A stretch of 49,975 bases of DNA. It comes from Vallitalea maricola. GTDB lineage: Bacteria; Bacillota; Clostridia; Lachnospirales; Vallitaleaceae. Below are positions 26,620-34,159 of the stretch, piece after piece; position 1 is the stretch's first letter; each line of letters begins with the position of its first letter. The notes under the pieces were generated by a model. It made no database searches and was not told where the DNA came from. It was given only the letters and a program-made list of their open reading frames with translations. The stretch covers positions 1 to 49,975 of the forward strand of contig NZ_BTPU01000003.1 of the NCBI RefSeq assembly GCF_036985595.1, written 5' to 3'. A program made the translations under genes and the position numbers.

Positions 26620-26823
26620 TCAATTATGTTTCTTTTCTTTATTCTGATATTTTATTACTACTTGATAAGAATCATTAGCGCTTAATTTAGCTTTTTCAGC
26701 ATCTGATTTTGTTATTTCATATGTCTTCATTTGAATAGCAAATCCACCTTCATCAAATGTTATGTAATAATGACCATTTTCTTCACTAATATCTATTCCG
26801 TAATCAGAGAATATGACTTTCAT
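26620..26823 (-). CDS. Small candidate immunity protein for toxin A
   Basis: This 67-residue soluble protein begins MKVIFSDYGIDISEENGHYY, has mixed beta-strand-like and helical sequence, and no signal or membrane segment. The start has a clear AAAGGAGCGTG site. It starts 14 bases after the LXG-like gene and shares its transcript, the usual place for an immunity gene. It has no counterpart in unit B, where a membrane protein occupies the position. Immunity function is inferred from location; I do not recognise the family with certainty. Confidence 0.6.
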   Translation of the reverse strand: MKVIFSDYGIDISEENGHYYITFDEGGFAIQMKTYEITKSDAEKAKLSANDSYQVVIKYQNKEKKHN

Positions 26824-26837
26824 ATATTCACGCTCCT

Positions 26838-28901
26838 TTAATTAAATAAGTTTGTAACAGTTATTTTATCTAATGGTACCTGATCAATTGTAGCCTCTGG
26901 TATGCCACCACCGGTAAAACCACCTGGTATCCATTGATCATTAGCACCAAACTCATTTCCACTTGGCATTCTTAAACCTGTTGGGTTATCAATATCTACA
27001 CGAACAGGTGTATTGCCTAATGTACCTGGTTCAAGGCTTAATAATTGCTCTAGTTTAGATACATCTCCTCCTGATTTAGCAATTAAATCATCAGCAACTG
27101 ATTTTGGCATTACAAAAGTTCCACTAGGAGGTCCAACTGGTCTATTTGGTGCTTGCCAAGTTATTTTAGTTACACCATCATCAAACTTTGCTAAATGTTT
27201 ATCAATATATTGTTTTGGCATATAAGTTGAAGGATCTGGTCTTAACCCTTTTTCGGTGGAGATTATTTCATCCACAACTTTTGGATTAATAATATCATCT
27301 AAATTCTTAGTAAATTTCTTCTCAATCTTCTCTACTACATTATCGATAGTATCTTGTATCTTGGTAGTAAACTTATCCAACATAGATGATATACCATCAA
27401 TAATCTTACTTACACCTTTTTTGGCTCCTCCTAGCATCTTACTAATAAAAGGACTATCAAGGAGATTATCAATGGAATTAGGTAAGTTCTTTAACCATGA
27501 AATCATATGAGTACAAGCTTTTTTAATTTTCTCTATAATAGCTTTTGGATTATCTATTTTAGATAATATCTTAGCTATAGCCTTAGCGTCATCACCTGCG
27601 TTAAATATCTTTTTAAGTATTCCTTTTATTCCTTGTCCAATAGCTGGTATAAAAGCTATACATGATAGAGCAACATTCACAAAATCATTCTGTAATAAGT
27701 ACAATCCAGCATTAATTAAATCACATACATCACCACAAAATGGTACCCATCCAACTATATCAAGTACTGTATGTGTCCATTCTAAAGCTGTATCTAAAAC
27801 ACTGCTGTTCTCTTCTTTTTCCTTTTCTTCTGCCCTTCTTATAGCTTCCTCGTTACGATTATAAATCTCAAGATATTTAGCATCTATCTGCTCTAAAGTT
27901 AATGCTTCCTTATCTTTATATACCATAAGGGTAGCCAATAGTTGTGGGTAATACTTAGGATTGATCCCTCTGCTGCTTGGGTCAGTTGCCATCCATCCTA
28001 GTACCATAGCATGCCCAGCCTCTTTATAAGATGGAATATTACTAATTGCACACCTGTACTTATCTTCTGAATCAGGAAAAGTATTTAATGTACTCATCCA
28101 CGGTTCATAATCTAGCGTAGCTATATCATTAGGTAATTCCTTCATAGCTTCTTGATGTTTTATAGCTAAATCTTTCAGATTTTCATAAACAGGAGCAAAA
28201 AACTCACCTATCTTTTTAATATGAGACCAGATATTATTCCATACATTAGAGAATACTGATTCAAAATCATTAGTTTTATCAACTGCAGTATATTTTCCTT
28301 CATATTTATTAATAAGAGGGTCATTGCCTGTTATATTAAAATCACCAGTCTCAATAAGTATATTATTATAAGAAGGTAATCCAGCCCTGTAAGCAATACC
28401 TGTACAAGGCTTTATATCAATAAAACTATCAGCTGTTTTTAGAGCATTTCTTGGGTCATCTAATACAAAAAAATCAATAGTTGCCTGACCTATCTTACGG
28501 AAAAAGTCAAGTAAATGTTTTATGCTTGAACTGAAATCAAAACCTTTGAAAGGATAGTTACCCATAGGAGAATTAGGATTTTTATTGCTACTTATAGAAG
28601 AATTAATAGTAAGATTGTCTAAACCAACTAACTTACTAATACTATCTTCAGCTTGACTATATGCTTGTCCTGATGAATTTATAAAATCTCCTAACCTGAA
28701 GATTTCATCCTCAAGTTTACTCAATTCATGATATAGATTCCTCATAGTACTATCTATACTGTTCCGTGATTTAATATCCCAGTCCAACGAATTACGTATA
28801 GAATTAAAATTGTCTTTTACATTGTCAACATTAGATGCAATACTTTTTACTCTACTTTCATTTCGACTTAATTCTTGGTAGTGTATTGTTAATTCGGATA
28901 T
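26838..28901 (-). CDS. LXG/WXG-like polymorphic toxin A (type VII secretion candidate), non-AUG start
   Basis: The reading frame extends 38 codons beyond the first TTG at 28787, to a position set by GGAGGTGAG (28905-28913). The codon 7 bases beyond GGAGG is ATA (28899-28901), preceded by ATT; no ATG, GTG or TTG lies between the upstream in-frame stop and 28787. The 687-residue product starts xSELTIHYQELSRNESRV, a helical N-terminal export-type region of about 130 residues almost identical to toxin B. Residues about 365-428 are a hydrophobic pre-toxin segment (VLDIVGWVPFCGDVCDLINA, then FIPAIGQGIKG). Residues about 545-687, with MPKSVADDLIAKSGGD and GANDQWIPGG, look like a C-terminal toxin domain I cannot name. 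The candidate immunity gene follows. Confidence 0.75.
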   Translation of the reverse strand: MSELTIHYQELSRNESRVKSIASNVDNVKDNFNSIRNSLDWDIKSRNSIDSTMRNLYHELSKLEDEIFRLGDFINSSGQAYSQAEDSISKLVGLDNLTINSSISSNKNPNSPMGNYPFKGFDFSSSIKHLLDFFRKIGQATIDFFVLDDPRNALKTADSFIDIKPCTGIAYRAGLPSYNNILIETGDFNITGNDPLINKYEGKYTAVDKTNDFESVFSNVWNNIWSHIKKIGEFFAPVYENLKDLAIKHQEAMKELPNDIATLDYEPWMSTLNTFPDSEDKYRCAISNIPSYKEAGHAMVLGWMATDPSSRGINPKYYPQLLATLMVYKDKEALTLEQIDAKYLEIYNRNEEAIRRAEEKEKEENSSVLDTALEWTHTVLDIVGWVPFCGDVCDLINAGLYLLQNDFVNVALSCIAFIPAIGQGIKGILKKIFNAGDDAKAIAKILSKIDNPKAIIEKIKKACTHMISWLKNLPNSIDNLLDSPFISKMLGGAKKGVSKIIDGISSMLDKFTTKIQDTIDNVVEKIEKKFTKNLDDIINPKVVDEIISTEKGLRPDPSTYMPKQYIDKHLAKFDDGVTKITWQAPNRPVGPPSGTFVMPKSVADDLIAKSGGDVSKLEQLLSLEPGTLGNTPVRVDIDNPTGLRMPSGNEFGANDQWIPGGFTGGGIPEATIDQVPLDKITVTNLFN

Positions 28902-28928
28902 AATCTCACCTCCATATTATCATAATGT

Positions 28929-28957
28929 TTTATAAAATTCTAGTTATAATAAGTCAA
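28929..28957 (-). promoter_or_regulatory. Promoter of toxin cassette A
   Basis: On the minus strand TTGACT (28952-28957), a 17-base spacer and TATAAA (28929-28934) lie directly upstream. Transcription would start near 28922, only about 9 bases before the GGAGGTGAG site. This supports translation starting near 28901 and leaves no room for an upstream ATG. The rest of the gap (28958-29237) is AT-rich sequence that is paralogous to the region upstream of unit B. Confidence 0.75.
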
Positions 28958-29237
28958 CAAGATGAAGTTAATAAAAGAATTACTACTTGAAATAAAACTA
29001 AATATCAATCAAATATCATAATGCTGTAAAATATTATGTAAATTTATAATATTTAATATACTCACATACCATAATGTTAATACTATAAAAAATATTTTTC
29101 AACAAATCCTGACGAACTGCACGTTTGATGGGATAAAATGCATGTAAAATTAAAATATAACAAAATAAGAGCTGAAAGTCAGTTGGAATTTATGCATAAT
29201 TACAACATAATAATATTGAAATCAACAAGCAAAGAAA

Positions 29238-29310
29238 AGTGTAATATGGTTCATTTTACGAAGACCGATCCTTCAGGAGTAAGGCGAAGTAAAATGAACC
29301 ATATTACACT
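29238..29310. repeat. Perfect palindrome with conserved loop motif (element E2)
   Basis: Perfect 22-base arms (29238-29259 and 29289-29310) flank a 29-base loop with AGACCGA, CTTC and GTAAGGC, the same blocks as in E1 at 6962-7033, although most of the stem differs. It lies far upstream of toxin A. A small ORF across it (29138-29341) is a by-product of the palindrome and is not called. Confidence 0.75.
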
Positions 29311-29393
29311 CACATCATATCCGTCAGTCAAATTAAAGTAACTCAGAAGAGTAAAAGTTAATAAAATTAGACTATGTAAATATTACGTTGAAA

Positions 29394-29425
29394 GAAGCTG
29401 GCTATGAGCCAGCTCCTTTATTTTA
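29394..29425 (-). terminator. Terminator of toxin cassette B (duplicate copy)
   Basis: AGCTGGCT and AGCCAGCT pair around ATG; AAAGGAGCTGGCT precedes on the minus strand and CTTCTTTC follows. It is a diverged copy of the hairpin at 26580-26607, downstream of the cassette B immunity gene. Confidence 0.6.
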
Positions 29426-29440
29426 ATTATGTAATTATAA

Positions 29441-29758
29441 TTATCTAGACTTTAATATTTCCATTATAGCTTTTAATGTGAAGAGAATAAGTAAGATAAC
29501 AATAAATAACTTTCCTTTTTTATTGGATTCTCTAAAATCCCTTATTGTATATCTAATCAGACTTACTAATAATGTAATAATAAATATACAAAATACCAAA
29601 GAGATAAACATATATAATTTTTCTTGAATCATAACTTCATTACCTATTATTAATTCCATCACTGTTAAAAGTAGTACTAAAACAAATGATATTGAGAAAA
29701 TAATAATCCAGTATTTTTTCCTAGCCAGTATTTTGAATTCACGATTATCGTTTTTCAT
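29441..29758 (-). CDS. Three-helix membrane protein, candidate immunity to toxin B
   Basis: This 105-residue protein has a charged N-terminus, then hydrophobic helices WIIIFSISFVLVLLLTVMEL, YMFISLVFCIFIITLLVSLI and LFIVILLILFTLKAIMEI. Its gene begins 19 bases after the toxin B stop, with AAGGATGG upstream of the ATG. A membrane-embedded immunity partner fits the hydrophobic, glycine-rich tip of toxin B, which may act on membranes. This is inferred from position and hydropathy; no known immunity family is recognised. Confidence 0.6.
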   Translation of the reverse strand: MKNDNREFKILARKKYWIIIFSISFVLVLLLTVMELIIGNEVMIQEKLYMFISLVFCIFIITLLVSLIRYTIRDFRESNKKGKLFIVILLILFTLKAIMEILKSR

Positions 29759-29777
29759 TTTTCCATCCTTTGACTAT

Positions 29778-31367
29778 TTAATTTAATTGTGTATCGTAAT
29801 TTATGTCATCAGGTTCATTATCAATATAATCATTTTTTAAAGATTTTAGGTTATAAAATATACCAGAAGAATTTAAGAGTATTGAGGTAGCTTCATATAA
29901 TCTTGCAATATTAGAAGGACGGTCTATTAGTTTAATATCATTCATTCTCGTGTAACCTATAATATCATTACCAGCATAATAATACGTACTAGTTAAATGT
30001 GTAACTTTAGTTCTCATAGCATTTACAGAAGATTTAATACCAGAAGCACCACCAAAGATATCAACGCCGTAATAGCCTAGTTCACCAATAGATTCACCCA
30101 GTTTACCTCCACTTTCACTATAATTAGTTTCATTTCCTAAAACCATATTACCGATATCAACTGTTTCACCTATAAGTGAGCCAACCATTTTTCCAGTTGG
30201 TTTGTAAACATGATCTCTAAATAAATTTTCAGACCCTACGCTTTTAAAATCATTGTTATTTATATGTTTAAAATCTTGAATACCATTATATACAGAATTA
30301 ATACCATGGGCTAATGATACATAAGCAGGTACTGCAGTACCTGATGAAAAGAATATCCCTCCTGCGGATACAACAGTTGTAGCAACACCACCTACAATCT
30401 CTACTCCAGTATATAGATATTCACCTATATGATTGTCAACATACCAATCACTAACATCTTGAGCTCTGTCTCCAATCCAATCACCTACATCATCTACCCA
30501 TGAAAACCAGCCTTCATCTTCATCGGTCTCATTATTGTTGACTAACTGTGTATTTGTACTTGTTATCTTTTCAAAAACATACTGATTAGAACCTCGTAGA
30601 TAATTTAGTGTATTAAACATTTTTGGTTCAAGTCCACCAGTATAAGGTACATCATAACCTTGGTTTCTGAGATATTCCTTAATTTGTTCTAATCTACCTT
30701 CTTCACTGTAAGGAGCCCTATTAAGACAATTATCTAAAGCAGGTAAATCTTTAATAATTTGAGTTAAATAAGATTGAACCATCGGGTCAGCAGTAGATTG
30801 TATAAGTACGGGATTTTTATCAGTCACTATTGATTTTGCTATATAGTCACTAGATATATTATTAATTTTTATACCATTGTCTAAATAAAATTGTTTGATA
30901 TAATTAAGTTCTGTTATTGGAAATTCATGTCTCATAAAGTCAGCAGTGATTTGTCCTATTATACTGAAAAAATTAAGTAAATGTTTTATATTAGAACTAA
31001 AATCAAAATTCTTAAAAGGATAGTTACCTGTAGCAGAATTAGAATTCTCATTGCTACCTATAGAAGAATTAATAGTAAGATTATCTAAACCAACTAACTT
31101 ACTAATACTATTTTCAGCTTGACTATATGCTTGTCCTGAGGAGTTTATAAAATCTCCTAACCTGAAGATTTCATCCTCAAGTTTACTCAATTCATGATAT
31201 AGATTCCTCATAGTACTATCTATACTATTTCGTGATTTAATATCCCAGTCCATTGAATTACGTATAGAATTAAAATGGTCTTTTACATTGTCAACATTAG
31301 ATGCAATACTTTTTACTCTACTTTCATTTTCACTTAATTCTTGGTAGCATATTGTTAAATCAGAAAT
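29778..31367 (-). CDS. LXG/WXG-like polymorphic toxin B, non-AUG start
   Basis: As in toxin A, GGAGGTGAG (31371-31379) is followed by ATT ATT TCT GAT TTA. The first in-frame ATG (31253) is 38 codons later and has no ribosome site. Reading from the second ATT (31365-31367) gives 529 residues beginning xSDLTICYQELSENESRV, closely matching toxin A through residue about 145. The sequences then diverge. Residues about 195-235 (IKEYLRNQGYDVPYTGGLEP) slightly resemble a peptidoglycan-binding repeat. Residues about 312-355 are Gly/Val/Ala-rich and hydrophobic (GVEIVGGVATTVVSAGGIFF). The C-terminus has no enzyme motif I recognise. The -35 box equivalent to that of cassette A has decayed, so expression may be weaker. 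Confidence 0.75.
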   Translation of the reverse strand: MSDLTICYQELSENESRVKSIASNVDNVKDHFNSIRNSMDWDIKSRNSIDSTMRNLYHELSKLEDEIFRLGDFINSSGQAYSQAENSISKLVGLDNLTINSSIGSNENSNSATGNYPFKNFDFSSNIKHLLNFFSIIGQITADFMRHEFPITELNYIKQFYLDNGIKINNISSDYIAKSIVTDKNPVLIQSTADPMVQSYLTQIIKDLPALDNCLNRAPYSEEGRLEQIKEYLRNQGYDVPYTGGLEPKMFNTLNYLRGSNQYVFEKITSTNTQLVNNNETDEDEGWFSWVDDVGDWIGDRAQDVSDWYVDNHIGEYLYTGVEIVGGVATTVVSAGGIFFSSGTAVPAYVSLAHGINSVYNGIQDFKHINNNDFKSVGSENLFRDHVYKPTGKMVGSLIGETVDIGNMVLGNETNYSESGGKLGESIGELGYYGVDIFGGASGIKSSVNAMRTKVTHLTSTYYYAGNDIIGYTRMNDIKLIDRPSNIARLYEATSILLNSSGIFYNLKSLKNDYIDNEPDDINYDTQLN

Positions 31368-31690
31368 AATCTCACCTCCATATTATCATAATATTTTATA
31401 AAATTCTAGTTTTAATAAGCATACATAATAAAAACAACATTAAATCTTTTAAAAGTAGATATATTACCAATAAATAAGTTGTTAAATATTATGTATGTTT
31501 AAAATATTTAATATACTCATATACCATAATGTTAATACTATAAAAAATATTTTTCAACAAATCCTAACGAACTGCACGTTTGATGGGATAAAATGCATGT
31601 AAAATTAAAAAATAACAAAATAAAAGATGAAATTTGGTTGAAATTTGTGCATAATTACAACATAATAATATTGAAATAAACAAGAAAAAA

Positions 31691-31730
31691 AGTGTAATAT
31701 GATCCATTTTACGAAGAACCATATTACACT
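31691..31730. repeat. Collapsed copy of palindrome E2 (element E3)
   Basis: The left arm AGTGTAATAT and right arm ATATTACACT remain. Compared with E2, about 33 bases covering the loop and part of the right arm are missing between ACGAAGA and ACCATATTACACT. It lies at the same place in unit B as E2 in unit A. Confidence 0.65.
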
Positions 31731-31776
31731 CACATCATATCCGTTAGTTCAATTAAACTAACACAAACTTACATAG

Positions 31777-31806
31777 TTGAGTATATCTAAACGATTATGG
31801 TATAAT
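31777..31806 (+). promoter_or_regulatory. Promoter of the ABC-F gene
   Basis: TTGAGT (31777-31782), an 18-base spacer and TATAAT (31801-31806). The predicted leader to the ATG at 31890 is about 75 bases; I see no obvious attenuator in it. Confidence 0.65.
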
Positions 31807-31889
31807 CTAATATAAATATATTGAGAAAAATTAAATTACAAATATTTAATATTAACCCATAAATAAATTATAGATAGGTAGGTTTAAAC

Positions 31890-33812
31890 ATGAATATATT
31901 GTCCGCAGAAAATCTCTCTAAAAGTTACTCAGAGAAAACTTTATTTGAAAATATTACATTTGGTATTGATGATAATGAAAAAATAGGTTTAATAGGCGTT
32001 AATGGTACAGGAAAATCCACATTACTAAAGACTTTAGTAGGTATAGAATCTCTTGATGAAGGAAAAGTAGTTACTGGCAGAGACGTAAAAATTCAATACC
32101 TATCCCAGAATCCTGACTTTGATAACGAATCTACAGTACTTGAACAGATTTTTCAAGGTGATAGTAAAGAAATGAAACTTATAAGGGAATATGAGCTAGT
32201 AGTCCAGAAATTAGAAAAAGAATACGATAATGTTAAATTACAAGAAAGATTAACAAAACTTAATAGTGACATGGATTCTTACGATGCTTGGAAAATGGAA
32301 AGTGAAGCTAAAAGCATTCTAACTAAGCTTGGTATACGAGACTTTGAGTCAAAAATGGGGATTTTATCAGGTGGACAAAGAAAAAGAGTTGTTTTAGCAG
32401 CCGCCTTAATTCAACCATCAGATTTACTTATTCTAGATGAGCCCACAAACCATATTGATGATACTTTGATTGAATGGCTGGAAGATTATCTTAATAATCG
32501 TAAGGGTGCATTATTAATGATTACACATGATAGATATTTTCTTGATAGAGTTACCAACAGAATTCTGGAGCTGGACCAAGGCGGGTTATATTCCTATATA
32601 GGAAATTATAGTTTATATCTAGAAAAGAAAGCCGAACGAGAGCAAGAAGTCATTAATAAAGAATTAAAAAGAAGAAATATATTTAGAAATGAACTAGAAT
32701 GGATAAGAAGAGGAGCAAGAGCTAGGTCTACCAAACAAAAAGCTAGAATAGATAGATTTGAACAACTAAAAGAACAAAAAGTTGATTTAAGACAGCAGAA
32801 TATGGATATTACAGTGGGGTCAAGAAGACTAGGTAAGAAAATTATTGATATCCATAATGTATCTAAGAGTTTTGATAGTAATACTGTATTAAAGGATTTT
32901 GACTATACAGTTCTTAGAGATGATAGAGTAGGTATTATAGGTGCTAATGGAATAGGAAAATCAACATTACTTAATATGATTGACGGTAGACTAACCCCTG
33001 ATAATGGAAGTATAGATATAGGTGAAACAGTAGTTATCGGTTATTACTCACAAGAAAATCTTGAAATGGATGAAAGCCTTAAGGTTATTGAGTATATTAA
33101 AGAAGTTGCAGAATATATAACTGCTGGAGATAATTATAAAATAACAGCTTCACAGATGTTAGAAAGGTTCTTGTTTACAAAAGAAATGCAATATACTTTT
33201 ATTAATCGTTTATCAGGTGGGGAAAAGAGAAGATTGTACCTGCTTAGAGTATTGATGCAGAATCCTAACGTACTTCTACTAGATGAGCCTACTAATGACC
33301 TTGATGTACAAACACTTACTATTCTAGAGGAATATATTGAGAACTTTAAGGGTGTAGTTATTACAGTATCTCATGATAGGTATTTCTTGGATAAGATATG
33401 TGATAAATTATTTGTTTTCATGGGCAATGGTGAGGTTAAACAGTTTACAGGAAATTATACTAATTATATCAAGATTAATCCTAATGTTATGGATAGTAAT
33501 GAAGAGAATGTAAAAGTTAATAATAAAGAAAAAGAAAATACAAAATCTAACTATAAGCAAAGAGAAAGAGCTCCTAAGTTTAGTTACAAAGAGAAGATAG
33601 AATATGAGGAGATTGATGGTAAGATTGAAAAAGTTGAGGATAAAATAAGTAAGGTGGAAGAAGAGATAGGTAAGGGTGGCAGTGATTTTGTGAGGTTACA
33701 GGAACTTACTGAAGAAAAAGAGAAGTTGGAGAGTAAGTTGGTGGAGTTGATGGATAGGTGGGAGTATTTGAATGAATTGGCGGAGAGGATAGCGGATTAT
33801 AAGGAGAGATAA
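31890..33812 (+). CDS. ABC-F ATPase, Uup/YfmR type
   Basis: Two ABC domains in one soluble 640-residue chain without membrane segments define the ABC-F class, whose members act on the ribosome. Domain 1 has Walker A GVNGTGKS (about 36-43), signature LSGGQRKRV and LILDEPTNHID. The linker is charged (RRGARARSTKQKARIDRFEQ). Domain 2 has GANGIGKS, LSGGEKRRLYLL and LLLDEPTNDLD. A C-terminal coiled coil (KIEKVEDKISKVEEEIGKGG...) is typical of Uup/YfmR, translation factors that relieve stalled ribosomes. A role in antibiotic protection is less likely because of this C-terminal extension. It has its own promoter and is monocistronic. Confidence 0.92.
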   Translation: MNILSAENLSKSYSEKTLFENITFGIDDNEKIGLIGVNGTGKSTLLKTLVGIESLDEGKVVTGRDVKIQYLSQNPDFDNESTVLEQIFQGDSKEMKLIREYELVVQKLEKEYDNVKLQERLTKLNSDMDSYDAWKMESEAKSILTKLGIRDFESKMGILSGGQRKRVVLAAALIQPSDLLILDEPTNHIDDTLIEWLEDYLNNRKGALLMITHDRYFLDRVTNRILELDQGGLYSYIGNYSLYLEKKAEREQEVINKELKRRNIFRNELEWIRRGARARSTKQKARIDRFEQLKEQKVDLRQQNMDITVGSRRLGKKIIDIHNVSKSFDSNTVLKDFDYTVLRDDRVGIIGANGIGKSTLLNMIDGRLTPDNGSIDIGETVVIGYYSQENLEMDESLKVIEYIKEVAEYITAGDNYKITASQMLERFLFTKEMQYTFINRLSGGEKRRLYLLRVLMQNPNVLLLDEPTNDLDVQTLTILEEYIENFKGVVITVSHDRYFLDKICDKLFVFMGNGEVKQFTGNYTNYIKINPNVMDSNEENVKVNNKEKENTKSNYKQRERAPKFSYKEKIEYEEIDGKIEKVEDKISKVEEEIGKGGSDFVRLQELTEEKEKLESKLVELMDRWEYLNELAERIADYKER

Positions 33813-34159
33813 TTTATATATAGATAAATTATACTAAAAAACGACAATAGTCTACAGTGAAGTTATAGAAAGTGACGAATTAATAATTTGTTACTTTTTT
33901 TTGTAACTTTTTATTGATTGTGTGCCTTATATAAGAGGAGATATTTTTATGGAGGTGTGAAAAATGACGTTAACTGCAATTTAGTTACAGTATATAAATA
34001 GGAATAATATGGATAAATGTATTTTAGAATATAATAAGAATAATTGTATTTAAAATAGTAAAATTATTGAATTACGTATCAAAGTAAAGTTGCTAAAATA
34101 TTTAACTAAAAAGTAAGTAATAGTAGATCTAGTTGATTAATTTAGAGGAGGATTAAATT
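33813..34159 (+). other. Intergenic region with a weak terminator and a 6-codon ORF behind a strong ribosome site
   Basis: At 33890-33915 GTTAC and GTAAC flank eight T residues and are followed by TTTTTATT, a weak intrinsic terminator for the ABC-F gene. At 33951-33957 a consensus GGAGGTG stands 6 bases before ATG (33964), which opens only six codons ending in TAG (33984). It may be a leader peptide or a relic of a lost gene. No convincing promoter for 34160 was found, although one must exist here. Confidence 0.35.

Larger units (their letters stand above)
26541..29342. repeat. Tandem duplication unit A of a toxin-immunity cassette
   Basis: This unit begins with TCAGAAGAGTAAAA, the last codons and stop of the GH66-GH15 gene. 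It runs through terminator, candidate immunity gene, LXG-like gene, promoter and palindrome E2. Unit B (29343-31762) restarts with the same TCAGAAGAGTAAAA and ends with matching sequence around CACATCATATCCGT. Both outer ends align closely, while the middle (toxin tip and immunity gene) does not. Confidence 0.85.
29343..31762. repeat. Tandem duplication unit B of the toxin-immunity cassette
   Basis: Head-to-tail paralogue of 26541-29342. The terminator, the first roughly 145 codons of the LXG-like gene (from the ATT codon), and about 390 bases of upstream sequence are conserved. The toxin tip and immunity gene are unrelated to those of unit A. Confidence 0.85.

Noticed and set aside
29107..29140. 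GAACTGCACGTTTGATGGGA block, also at about 31568-31587, as the relic of an intron or transposon end
   Set aside because: It is simply shared by the two duplicated units; no other intron or transposase part is nearby, so the idea has no support.
26541..31762. Repeated sequences considered as a CRISPR array
   Set aside because: They are one large tandem duplication with genes inside, not short evenly spaced repeats with unique spacers.
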